In this document: positions 1 to 11,654 of the stretch, in pieces
Position numbering within the stretch: the stretch's first letter is position 1
Layout: each line of letters starts with the position of its first letter
NCBI RefSeq assembly: GCF_000004825.1
Contig: NW_008805097.1
Location: 400,708 to 464,707, forward strand
Direction of reading: 5' to 3'
Source of the DNA: Heterostelium album PN500
Taxonomy: Eukaryota > Evosea > Eumycetozoa > Acytosteliales > Acytosteliaceae
DNA: 64,000 nt
The notes under the pieces: model-generated
Seen by the model: only the letters and a program-made list of their open reading frames with translations
What the model was told of the DNA's origin: nothing
The model's database searches: none
Program-made: the position numbers and the translations under genes

Positions 1-3000
1 TGGTAGTGGTGTCTCTGGAAGATACTGAATGTATAAAACAAATATATTATTATAAAAAAGACAACAAAAACCATGTTGTTCGTCATCCATCTATAATTAA
101 GAGTGGTGTGGAATAACAACAATAAAAGTTGGGAATGTTTAAACAGTGGTGAATTCAACAATTATGATTGTTGAATACCATCATCAATAACAGAAATAAT
201 TCAATTGATGCTGAAGTGTCTGGTGAATTGATGTTATAAAATCCAATGATGATGTAGTATATAGGACTACCAAAAATAGATATTTGGAAAAATCTGAACC
301 TATATATATAAATTACAGAAGAAGAAGAAGAAGAGTGATATTCAGTTGAAATATCTCTTTCCAAAAATGTATTTCAATTCCATGAATTCCACAACCAATA
401 TTTAAATAACACGGACTTTAATATGGGTGGAAAGATTGCTTCACTAGTAAGAACTCACTATAGGGATCATAGGAGATCATTGTTCTAGTGTTGAAGAGAA
501 GCAATGTAATGATGTGTAATTTTTAACTACCAAATTACATGAAATATTATATAATTTGTACATTGTGAAAATATAAATAAATAAAATCAAACCACACAAT
601 AAATGATATTTGCTATTGGTCAATGCTGTAACTGCTACTACTACTATTAAATCCAATCTACTAAATCTGCTTTTTACTAATTGTTCCAAACGCAATGTTT
701 AAATTCTACGAAAATGAAATTGGGGGTTGTGTGTTTTAAATTGAGAGTTGACTATAGTTACCTTATTGTTTGTTTTGTTTTGCTTGCTACTATTGCTTCT
801 TTATAAATAATGGTTTTTGGATAAATAATATATGGCTGTTGTTGTTGTTATTATAATAATATGATTGGTGGCTGGAAGGATTAAGCTTGATTTAATATAT
901 ATATTATAGAAAGATGGAGATCAATAAATAATAATAGGTAGGTTTTAACTTTGCTTGGGAAATTGAAATAATTTCACTATTTTAGAATGAACCTATCAAT
1001 GTGATAATTCACACTACATTGGAAATTGTTTATAAAATGTAGAAAAAGAGAGAAACGATAGGGGTTAGTTTGATTTCAAAAAAAAATAATTTATAAATCT
1101 TAATATTAAATTAAATTTAAAATAATGATTGTTTTTGATGAACAGAAATATCAATTTTAAATTTCAATTGAAATAAACAACAAAAACAACAACTGATTGA
1201 TTGTGTGATCTTCAAGCAACCATCTTTTGAATAAAATAGATATTTTTTTGACAAAACAAAAATAAAAACAAAATGAAAAAAAATGAAAGGTGCGGACTTT
1301 TTTTTTTTCAATTAAAAAATTTATAAAAAGAAAATCGTGTGTCTGGTGATTAGATTGTTGTGGTGTTAAATTTGAGGATGGTATTTAATTATGATTGGTT
1401 GTTGAAAAGATTAACAAATGTTTTTTTGAAAAAAAAAAAACTTTTTTTATGATTATTTACTCTGTAGTAACTTGTGTCAATTAATTAGTAGTATAATATT
1501 TTAAATGAAATGATAACTTTTGGATTTTGAAAAGGTTATTTAAAACATTGGCTTTGTAGTTTAAGTTTGGAGGTATGAGTTCTTACTTAACCTATAATTC
1601 TTAAATTTTTTTTTAAAATAGTAAAATTGCAATTTTACACCACTCTTATACTACTACTCCTCCTTCTTTAATTGTACAATTATTTTATTGTGGTGTGAAT
1701 AATGGTAACACATTCAAAAATCTTTCCAAATTATGTGTTTTTAAATAGAATTTTTATAAATTTGTGGTAATTGTGATTATTATATTGTGGTGGGGCATAA
1801 ACACACTGCAGAATGGTTTCATGTCATTATGATGACCATAATAAAAAGAGATGAAGTATACAACAACAACAAACATTTTATAATGGTGAAGAATGAGACC
1901 AAAACCCTTTTTTTTTAAAAAAAAAACAAAAAAAGAATAGATATCAAATTTGTTTGTTGTAGTGTTTATCATTTTTGTGTTACAATCTATTGATATATAT
2001 GCATAATAATAATAGTGTTGTGGTTTCTTCGTTTAAAAGACAAAAGGAACGATACCATTTCCATTGAAGTGTATAGACATTATTGGAGAATAAATATGGA
2101 AAGTGATTTATCATCATGCAATCCTCAAATAAAAATATTTTCCTATTGCAAGTCAAATAACTATCCCTCCCATGATGTACATCTTGGGTGATCAAAATAA
2201 CTGAAAAAAACAACATTCCATTGGAGATATCTGATACAGTGAAAATAGTGTACAAAAGATCACAACAATAGATATTCTTTTGGTAATGACAAAAAGAATT
2301 TCGATTCAATTAAATTTTAAAAGGTGAATATGAAAACAATGTAAGCTTTAAATATTATTGTTGTTTTATCATGATATTTTAAATTTATGATGAAAACGAT
2401 TGCACAAGATATCTTATAATTAATAATAGCACCATATTGATTATATTATAATTCAGAATATATAAATTGAGTCGAATATATATAAATATAAATATATTCT
2501 CGGATAGGAAATGGTAATGTTTTTTTAAAAGTGGATAAAAATATAATCTATTTTAAATCTCAAAGATATTATCAAACTATTATTTATTGTGACTGTTTGG
2601 TTTGTGATCTTAGGTCAGGATTAAAACAACTAATGTAAGACTATAATATAATTTGCCAGTCAAGATTGATAAAGGTGGGTGTTGTAGTTAGTTGGTCAGT
2701 TGGTGAAAATAAAATTATTGGTGGCAGATTGGTTTAGATGAAGGCGATCATATTAGATATATTTATTATAAGGACCACATCTATTCTAAAAACAATAACC
2801 AATTTGGATTGGTATGGAGAAGTCGGTTGGAAATTTTTTTTATTATAGTTGGAAGTCCAGGACTGTGAAGGTGAATTAATTAGATATGTCCAACAAATGA
2901 AACACAATATCAGGTTACAAAATAGTTCACCAGATGAATTTTATCATTTTTTTGGAGAATGATCAGGGGTGTGGATGGAATAACAAATGTGTAACTGCAA

Positions 3001-4677
3001 TGAAATGGATAACTCATATAAATAATTTGATACATTACCTAAAGTTGATACTAGTATCCAGAGTTACTTTTGAGCTAGTTGACTATAAGAAACTCTGGTG
3101 TGACAAAATAATTTATATATATGATTATTATATATTTAAAGAATGATTAAATTTAATCTACTATTACAGGAATGAGTGAAGTAGGAAATAAATGTAGATA
3201 TGTACAGTTTTGTTGAAATAAATAAATAAATAAATAATAAAAAAATATCTTATCTACACTTTTCAAAAATGGAGTTTTTCTGATTTAAATTAAAAATGAT
3301 GTTTTTTTTAGAACTTTTTTTTTTTAATTAAAAATGATTGTTGATGTGGGTGTCACAACAAGAAAGAGGAAGAAGTTTGGTTTATAAAAAGATATAAATA
3401 AATAAATAATATATATAATGAGTCTCTCTTTCTTTTTTTCTTTTTTTTTTTTTTTTCTTTTTTATTTATTATTACTATTATTTCTACTTTTACTCTTCTT
3501 TAACTAACTAACTACTTTGAAATCTGTTTTTAAAATAGTCTTACAATTAAATATAACTACGATATACTCTCTTCTCTACACTTGTATAATAATAAATAAT
3601 AAATAATATAAAATAAAACACTTATTGATAACTTTAATCAATTGTTTGATTGATGGACATACACTTCTATTCTAATACACACAACCACTTCAATTCCGTA
3701 TGTTTTTAATTAATTGGAGAAAAAGTAGGAGTCATTAAGGGGACAGGTCCCCATGATTGTCAACAAGAAAAAAAAAAAAAAAAAAAAACATTAATTAAAT
3801 CATTAAGAAAACAGTTTGTGAAATATCTTTTTGCACTCATTCATAACACACAATATGATTGGCAATAATATCATGCAGTGAGGTATGTGTGTTTTTGATT
3901 TTTATCATTTTGGTTTTTATTGTTAAAAACTATTTTGTTGTTTTTTTTTTTGTTTTGGGATGTGGGTGGGAAGGCTTTTGATTTTTATTGAAAAAACACA
4001 ACAATAATAAGAAATGAAAAAAAATATGCAAAACAAAAAAATAAAAATAAAAAAAAAAACTCTTCTCAGTTTCGAAAAGAGTGATTGTTATGGTCTGATA
4101 ATCCAAACCTCAAAAAAAACCCTGATTGCATTCGGAATTGAAAAATATGATACCAAACAGTGTGGATTGGGGTTAGCCAAACCTCATTCTTTCATTGTGA
4201 ATCGGAACTTTTTTAGGTTGTTGTTTTTTTTATCATCCACCTCTTTGAAAAATTAATTAAATGTGTGTTCGATCATCACACTTATCTTTGAAAAACCTTT
4301 TCAAATCAAACACATGCCTTTTTGGTCAAAAACCAATTATCCCAATCAATATCGTACAAAACCACTTCTAAATCACAAATTGATTAATAACAGTGTGGTG
4401 GTGTAGGTCTTACACCCACCCACCTCATCACCGTGTGATTGATCAAAGATAATAAGATATTTAGTTATTTAAAAACCGTTACACATTGATCAAAAAAGTG
4501 TAATAAATTAGATATTAAAAAATAAATATAAAAATTTTCCTTTTTGATCATTTTCAAAAAAAAAAAGCCCACAAATGGTACACATTTGTTCGAAGATGTT
4601 TTTTTTTTTTTTAATTAAATAGCTATTATTATTTATTTATATTATAAAACATTTTTGAGTTATTATCACTTCAAAAG
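1..4677. other. Gene-poor A+T-rich region
   Basis: No intact gene is recognised here. The DNA is dominated by homopolymer A and T runs (for example a long T tract near 3430-3460 and an A tract near 3770-3790) and short TTG/TGG-rich patches. Open frames are short and have no family signature. The only coding-like text is a frame at about 2699-3073 that continues through several stop codons and is listed separately as a possible relic. Confidence 0.6.
2699..3073 (+). pseudogene. Possible decayed coding frame
   Basis: One forward frame reads as plausible protein text over about 125 codons but is broken by in-frame TAG (2735, 2846), TGA (2960) and TAA codons. Readable pieces include a stretch beginning LEVQDCEGELIRY directly after the TAG at 2846 and the motif SSPDEFYHFFGE. 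Base composition here is visibly less A+T-rich than the flanks. The TAG at 2846 sits at the end of a T-rich tract and could instead be a 3' splice site, so a live gene with introns is not excluded. No family is recognised. Confidence 0.25.
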
Positions 4678-6894
4678 TTAATAATTTCTCTCAAGTCCAT
4701 ATCTAAACTCTTGAATATAGTCTGGTTTAGCAATTGGTGCATGAACGAATTGCTCTGGGATATCGAATGAGTTGACAATATCCAATGCAACTGGTAACAT
4801 ATCTCCACAAAGTTTGTTTACACTCTCTTGAATCTTTAATCCTGTTTCGTGTGTGAGACCATCATTACATAAGAAGAAACTATAATAAATATTAAGATTA
4901 AGTGATTTGTTAGTTTAAAATTATTTTGATTACTAATTGTTATTATTATTATTATTATTGTTATTAATTTTGAAATCTTACCCTAAATCATTTTCAACTC
5001 TTGATGAGAAGTATAAGTTTCTGCAAAGTTCCAATACTGGTTGAAGATTGGCTGATGCCTTCTTGATTGCAGCTTGGAAGTATTCCAAAGTGATTCTCTC
5101 GATGTATGCCTTACCAAGAGCTGTAATAACATCCAAGTTGTCGTTCCAAGAGTGTTCCAATCCAACACCTACATCCAAAGCACTCATAATCTTTGATGAA
5201 AGAGTTTGAACCAAATGACTTTCTCTCCATTTGAAACATTGAATTTGGAAGTCTGAATTTTGAATCTAGAGAGACAAACAGTGTCAGTAAGCTTGAATTG
5301 AATAACTAAGATGAAATAAAAACTTACCTTTACACCATGATTTGGAAGTGTAACAGTGTATCTTCCCTTTTGTAACTCTACCAAGAGATTCTTGGCAACT
5401 TGTTGAAGGAGTACATGGTTATCACCTTCGTAGGTCATATCGATTTCGAGATCGGATTTCAATGTTGCGATTTGATTGAATGCACTGAAACCTTGACCAC
5501 CACAGCACTCTCTGACCTGTTGGAGAGTGTGAGTCTTGTGCCAACTGACGACAGCCTTGAGACCGGATGCCCAGATATGTACATCCTTGACGTTCTGTGG
5601 TGTCTTGTTTGGCTCACAGTAGATTTGCTTCAGCTGGAGAACTGGGAAGTTCAATGCGACGGTCGCTGCAATCAATGGGAAGAGACGACGTTGATGAGTG
5701 AGATACTGGATGATTGGAATCTCGTTACCCTTCGATCCGAATTGACGACGTGCATACGCATAACGAATGGCGATGATCAATGAGAGCTTGGCAGCGTTCA
5801 ATGCAGACGATGCGATCAAGACTCTTCCACCGACCAACGGTGCAACCATCGATCCGAATCTCTTGTTCTTGCTTGGAATCGATGTTACGTACGATCCGTC
5901 TGGCATGACATCACCAAACTTATTGAGGAGGTTATCACGTGGGATTCGCTTGTTGTCGAACCAGAGACGTCCGTTGTCGACACCTTGCAAACCGAGCTTG
6001 TAACCGTTGTCCATGATTCTGACGTTGGTTGCGGTCGATCCGTCGGCGTTTCTGATGGGTACGACGAATACATGTACACCGTAGTGAACACCACCGATAT
6101 AGAGTTGTGCGAAAACGGCACATGCCTGACCGTGGAGGGCAGCATTTCCTATCCAGAACTTCTGTGCAGAGTCCGATGGTGTGTTGATGATGAATTCCTG
6201 TGTGTCCTTGTCGTAGGTGGCGGTGGTTTCGACACCCTGCACATTCGAACCGTGACCCAACTCTGTCATACCGAAACAACCAGGTAACTTCCAGGTATCG
6301 ATATCCTTAATATACTTCAAATGATGCTTCTCTGTACCAAGATTGAGAACTGCGTTACCAAACAATGAAAAGTGTACACCAAGCTTTACTGATAACGATG
6401 GATCCGAAAGATTTAACAATTCCATTGATAATAAATATTTCATTGGATCTCTATTATAAGATTATAATAATAATTATTATATTTGAATGTTAGAAATCAA
6501 TTAGGTAGATAGATAGACTGATCATAATGAATGAATGATCACATGTGATTGTAATAACTTACCTATTGAATTCAGCTAATGAAATTAAACCAGAGTTGAT
6601 AACTTTGATTGATCTTTGAAGAGTTACCTCTCTCCATTGCTCACAGTTCATGTTGTATTTTGGAGCAAAGATTGGATCTTTGAGGAAGTTTTGAAGATTT
6701 TGCTTCACTTGTTTGTATGATGGGTTGGATTCCAAGTAATCACGGAGTTCGTCTTTGTTCCACTTTGGGATTTGTGCACGTGGTTTCTCAGCTGTGATTG
6801 CTGGTGCTGCATCGACTGATGCATTGGTATTTGAGATCTCCAATGGCAACAGATGTGCAATGATTGATTTAATTCTATCATAATTTTGTTCCAT
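4678..6894 (-). CDS. Acyl-CoA oxidase, PTS2-type peroxisomal
   Basis: Predicted 646-residue FAD-dependent acyl-CoA oxidase, which catalyses the first, H2O2-producing step of peroxisomal fatty-acid beta-oxidation. Four exons join in phase: 6894-6563, 6450-5328, 5265-4982 and 4879-4678. The family block GCFGMTELGHGSN, the CGGQGFS motif and the TYEGDN block, whose Glu is the likely catalytic base, are present, and the length matches the usual ~650-700. The C-terminus (LERNY) is not a PTS1. Residues 7-15, RIKSIIAHL, fit the PTS2 consensus R-[LIV]-X5-[HQ]-[LA], so import through PEX7 is inferred. The ATG at 6894 is chosen because it opens the only exon carrying this N-terminus. Divided introns all use GTAAGT-type donors. 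No close neighbour lies upstream; the next gene is about 1.1 kb away. Confidence 0.93.
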
Positions 6895-8014
6895 TTTTTT
6901 GTTTTTGATATTTCGTTCTATCTACTTTACAATATCTAATCTAATACTAATACTAATACTAATATAACAACAAATTTTCTATCTATTAAACTAAACCTAA
7001 ACTAACTATCTAAACCTATCTAAATAAATAAATAAAATTAATTTTAAATTCTTTGAATAATAATAATAATATAAAAATAATAGTTTTTCTATTATGACAA
7101 AATAAAATATAAACTATAGTTAAGTACTACTTTGTTGAATTTGAAAATAATAATAACAACAACACTTGTGTTATATATTTTTGTTTATTTTCCCTCCATT
7201 AATTAACTTTGCAAAATAAGCACACAATCGAAACTTTTGAATAATTATCATCTAGGTGGTTCGTACAAAAATTATGTGATATTGATGTTGTGAAGTGTTC
7301 TCAACAATTTTGAAAAATGTGGATGTGGGCAACAAGTGTGCATTGGATTTAATATATACACAACAATGATAAACAATTATATTAATCGCTTATCTATATA
7401 CTTACTTTAAGAAAATGATAATTAAAAGAGTTATTTGTTTAGATTCAAAAGTATAATAATATTTATTTTCGAAATTTATTGAACTGTGATGTTGTTGTTG
7501 TTTTTTTTTTTTTTTGAAAAGCGATTATCAAAAGAATTACAACATTTTTTTCCTTTTTTTGATCTTAAAAAAACATAAAAAAATAAAAAAATAATCGAAA
7601 ATGCAAAAAAACTGGAAAATTGTAGAGGAAGAAATATCTTAATGTCATCATTAATTCCCTTTTTATAAAGGTTGAAAATTTGTAATGAGCGAAATTTCAA
7701 ATATTTTCTTAAAAAAGAAATTCAATTGCGAATGTTTTGTTTTGTGGATTGGGCAATCTATGGTTGATGTCAGAATAATTATAATAGCGTCGTTGTACAA
7801 TTTATCAATTTAAATTGCTTAAACAAAAGATTCAAGAAATTAAGAAATTCAAAATAATTACTCATTCTTTGTTCATCAAAAGATACTTTTAGACCCTCAG
7901 ATTTTGTTAAAACTATCTAGAAGTTTAGAATTTTTAATGGTTTTGGATTAAAAAAAAAGAGAAAAAAGTATAAAATAAATATATTTATATGTGTTTTATT
8001 AAATAAAATAAATA
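6895..8014. other. Intergenic, no gene seen
   Basis: A 1.1 kb A+T-rich spacer between the start of the acyl-CoA oxidase gene and the stop of the myotubularin gene. It should hold the acyl-CoA oxidase promoter and the myotubularin 3' end. It contains tandem CTAATA copies near 6940-6965 and T tracts near 7500-7515. No supported reading frame, RNA gene or repeat element is seen. Confidence 0.6.
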
Positions 8015-10108
8015 TTATAGGAATCCATGGAAATTACGCCAATAAAGGTAATATTGATTCCATAATTGTAAATTCATTGTGTCGACTGAGAGTATTTCGG
8101 GGTTTGATTGATAGCTAGAGTTACGCCACTGTGATGTATGTGCATTTAAGTAGCTCCAGAGACTTTGTGTCTTTTTAGAGAGTTCGTTGGTGACACGCTC
8201 CGCTTCACTGTCGTAGAGGAACGTTCCAAATCGGCAGCTGTAAAGATGATGAATGATCTCCATGAGATACTGTTGATTGAATTCGAAACGCTGTGGATTC
8301 TGTATCAATATCTGATAGACACAATCGATAAACTGAAGGAACACCGGTGAGTGTTCGATGGCGGTGTGCTTCTCCACTCTGGACCCCTGGCCAATACGCG
8401 ACTCGAATTTGTGGCCGAACGAAAGCCACTCTTTCTCTATCAGCTTTTGGAAGCCGACGATCGTGCGATAGGCAGGGTCGAGTAGGAGTTCGGCGAGTGC
8501 GCACAACTGACTGGTACGATCCCAGCCGTCGGAGCAATGAATGATTACAGAGGATTTGAGATAGCGGATGACATCGACAATCTCGGTGACACCACAGAGA
8601 ATCGAGCGAATATGTTCGAGCCATATGTTGGTTGCCTTTTCCAGTTTGAGCTGATAGCGATCGTATTCCTTCTCGTACATCGAGGTTTTGAATAGTTTCT
8701 TTTGGGCTTCACGCATCTTGTGGATGTTTTCAATGTTTAGGAATTTCAAGACGCAGTTGCTGTACGTTGATTTGGTACCTTCGTAACCCATACCCATGAC
8801 TTGGTTGGCAACTGCATTGATCTGTGGTCTGGCATCCATAATATATACACGTTCGGAATCCAAGTTTGCAAGACGAATGTTTTCAATTAGTTTCTCATCC
8901 TCGAGACATCGTTTACCAGTGACACCGATCACAGGTTGAGAAGATCGAACGATAACAGCATATTCCTTTGGATGTTTCCAAACCAACACGGGCAATCTAC
9001 CTTTACTTCTAAACGATGTAATATTGATCAACTCCAAATCTGTTATTCTCTTTGGCACGACCATCGTTGATGGATAGGTTGGTGAATAGTAATAATCATT
9101 ATTGAAATTTGTAACTCTCCACGATTCATTTGGTATACCCATTCTCTGATATTCTTCTGAAGGATTATATATATTCCATCCTTTACTTTGATCTACAAAT
9201 AATAATAATAATTATAGAAAGGAAAATATAATTGTTAACAATCAATCAAATAAAATTATTAAATGATTATATGCTTACCTAAATTTGATATATTATTTGA
9301 AGCAAAACAAAATAGTTTTGAATATTCTGAACTGAAAATTAATGGTTCAAATATTTCATAGAGTCTAGAGTTTGCTTTTTGTTGTGATGATCCAGGTCTA
9401 TTTTAGAAAATAATTAGTATTCAAATAATATATATGATTGATTTGTTCAATTTAAAGTTTGACTTTTTTTTTTTTGTAAACTTACAAATGCATAAATCTA
9501 ATTCTATGGAAATCTTTACATTTGATTTCAAATGCATAGTATTTCAATTTGTCGGGAGTGAATCCTGTGCACTTGACAATGTCTTCGATCATTCCTAGAG
9601 GAACTGATATTCCTTCGGTCTCGCACTTCTTGCTCATCTTGCTGCCATAGTATGGTGCAAAATATAATCTAAAGTTGGTGAGAGTGATACGTCCAATGGT
9701 ACCACTGTTGCCATGCACATGAATGATACTCTCACTGTAGAAAACAATATTCTCGGATGGCAATAGAATGATTTCATTGCTCTTTGATTTGAGTTTGTCA
9801 ATCAAATGCTTTGGAATATTGCTTGACGATGGTGTATTTGGAATCTTTGAAACACCCAATGCAATCGGTGAAAATGATGGATGAATAGATGATGTACTTG
9901 GTGTTGCCATTACAAATGTTGAAGTAGAGTTATTACTATTACTATTACTATTACTATTATTATTACTAATATTTAAATCTAAATTATTATTGTTGTTATT
10001 ATTTTTTTGTTGAATAGTTGATTCTTGATTATATACAGATTTATAAGATAGAGTTGCTTCTAATAAATTGATTGTATCTTTAGTTGGTTTATATCCTTTT
10101 CCTTTATC
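8015..10108 (-). CDS. GRAM-myotubularin phosphoinositide phosphatase (5' end unresolved)
   Basis: Myotubularin-family lipid phosphatase, predicted to remove the 3-phosphate of PI3P and PI(3,5)P2 on endosomal membranes. Exons: 10108-9486, 9397-9279 and 9192-8015 (640 codons including stop). The first exon encodes a low-complexity leader then the PH-GRAM domain (LPSENIVFYSESI...TNFRLYFAPYY). The next exons carry the family hallmark EEYQRMG and the CX5R active site in HCSDGWDRTSQ, so an active enzyme is expected. The protein ends just after the phosphatase domain without FYVE or coiled coil. The 5' exon begins at a splice acceptor (CACAG at 10109-10113) in phase 0 and stays open without a clear initiator; an internal ATG at 9910 is possible but leaves 66 open codons upstream. 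The PX-PH exons upstream end at a donor in the same phase, so the two may be one gene. Confidence 0.88.
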
Positions 10109-11654
10109 CTGTGGTTGGTGATGATTTCGATGATTTAAATATAAATTTAAATTAGTAAGTAAAGTAATAATAAATATAATAATAGTTATTAAGTTTTAAG
10201 TTGTGAAATTAAAATATTAATAATTATTGGTGAAGTGGTATTAATAATGTTGGAAATGTTTGTTGTTGGAGATTTAGGTTGCAAAATAGTTTAGTTAGGT
10301 TAATGAATTTAAATATGTAATCGATTAATGTTTTGTTGTTAATGAACTCTTTTCATTTAAATAAAATAAAAAAAGAGAAAGAGCTGCTGTTACTTGTTGG
10401 CCATTAACACCAAGTACACCACCAAATTAAGCATATGTTTTTTAAAACAAACACATTGTATAACTAAAAAAAAAAAGGACAACAACAACAACAGCTGAAA
10501 ATCAACACCATTTTACTTTTAATAAATTGATGATGAACAACAACCTACCACCTACACATAAATAAGTAAACACAACAAACACATACCATATACAAACACA
10601 CACACACAGTTTGATAATATATATATTCCAATGTTAAAGATTAAAAAAATATAAATATATAACTTTTTTAAAACAAAAAAAAAAATTATAACCAACTACA
10701 GTCAAACAACACATTCTCTCTAACCCATCCATCATCACCTACAATCACATTCATAGACATCATGAAAGGATCATTATCATCTCTATTTTTTGAACTGAAT
10801 CATAATCGATTCAATTAATTTAACACACACACTACTGATATAATTAATTCAGCAAATCTATTACAAAAAATAAAAATTAACAATAACAGTAACAATAACA
10901 ATTAAAATACAAAAACAAACCAACATGTAATGATAATGTAGTAACACAATGAACAGGTGTTTGTGTGGTTGTGAAGATGATTGGTGTGGTATTTTTATGT
11001 TTTTTTTTTATGTTGTGTTTGTGGTTTATGGAGAGTTTTGTTTAACACAGAAATAGAAATGGTATGTATGTGGTCATATACCTGATTGGTCATATATAAT
11101 TAATTTCTATTTTATACCATCAGATTTACTATTTTTTTTTATACTTAAATATGGATGTCACTACTTTAAATACTAATAAAAAAATAAAATACAGTATTCT
11201 ATCTTTACTTCTGAGTAATATTATTTTGATCAATGATTGTATGTTATTTCCAATTTCAGTATCACTGTGATATTGTTATTGTCTATGTTGTGTTTAAATT
11301 TAGTTTGTTTTTTTTCAATCATGATGATTACAATCGTAATAGATTGATTATTTGTTCAATCCAATGTACACTTTCGATTTTAAAACAAACATACAAATAA
11401 ACTAATAATATAGTTGCTGTTTTTGTTATTATTTTTAGATATTCTGATGATGATGAATGATGTTTTGATATATATATACACGAATTTAAATCGAGTTGTT
11501 GAATCAACGATATGCTATTAACGATGATGGTTATGACCATATCTACTTTACGACTAACTATGATCAATAGATTTTTACTATGACCTATTTGATATCAAAT
11601 AGAAATAAAATAATAATATTGTTGGTGATGATAATGAGTATCGTTATAACTTAC
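10109..11654 (-). other. Interval between MTM and PX-PH exons: long intron or spacer
   Basis: About 1.55 kb with no convincing coding exon. It begins, reading the minus strand, with a GTAAGT donor directly after the PX-PH exon and ends with CACAG before the GRAM-myotubularin exon, and both junctions are phase 0. The minus strand is T/G-rich with a pyrimidine tract plus AG near 10470. A small open frame at 11328-11567 has no family features. If the junctions are used together this is one unusually long intron; otherwise it holds a promoter and an unidentified first exon. Confidence 0.4.

Noticed and set aside
1980-2309. 109-codon minus-strand open frame in the left desert
   Set aside because: Cys/Tyr/Phe-rich with no domain signature, no splice context and composition identical to noise in A+T-rich DNA.
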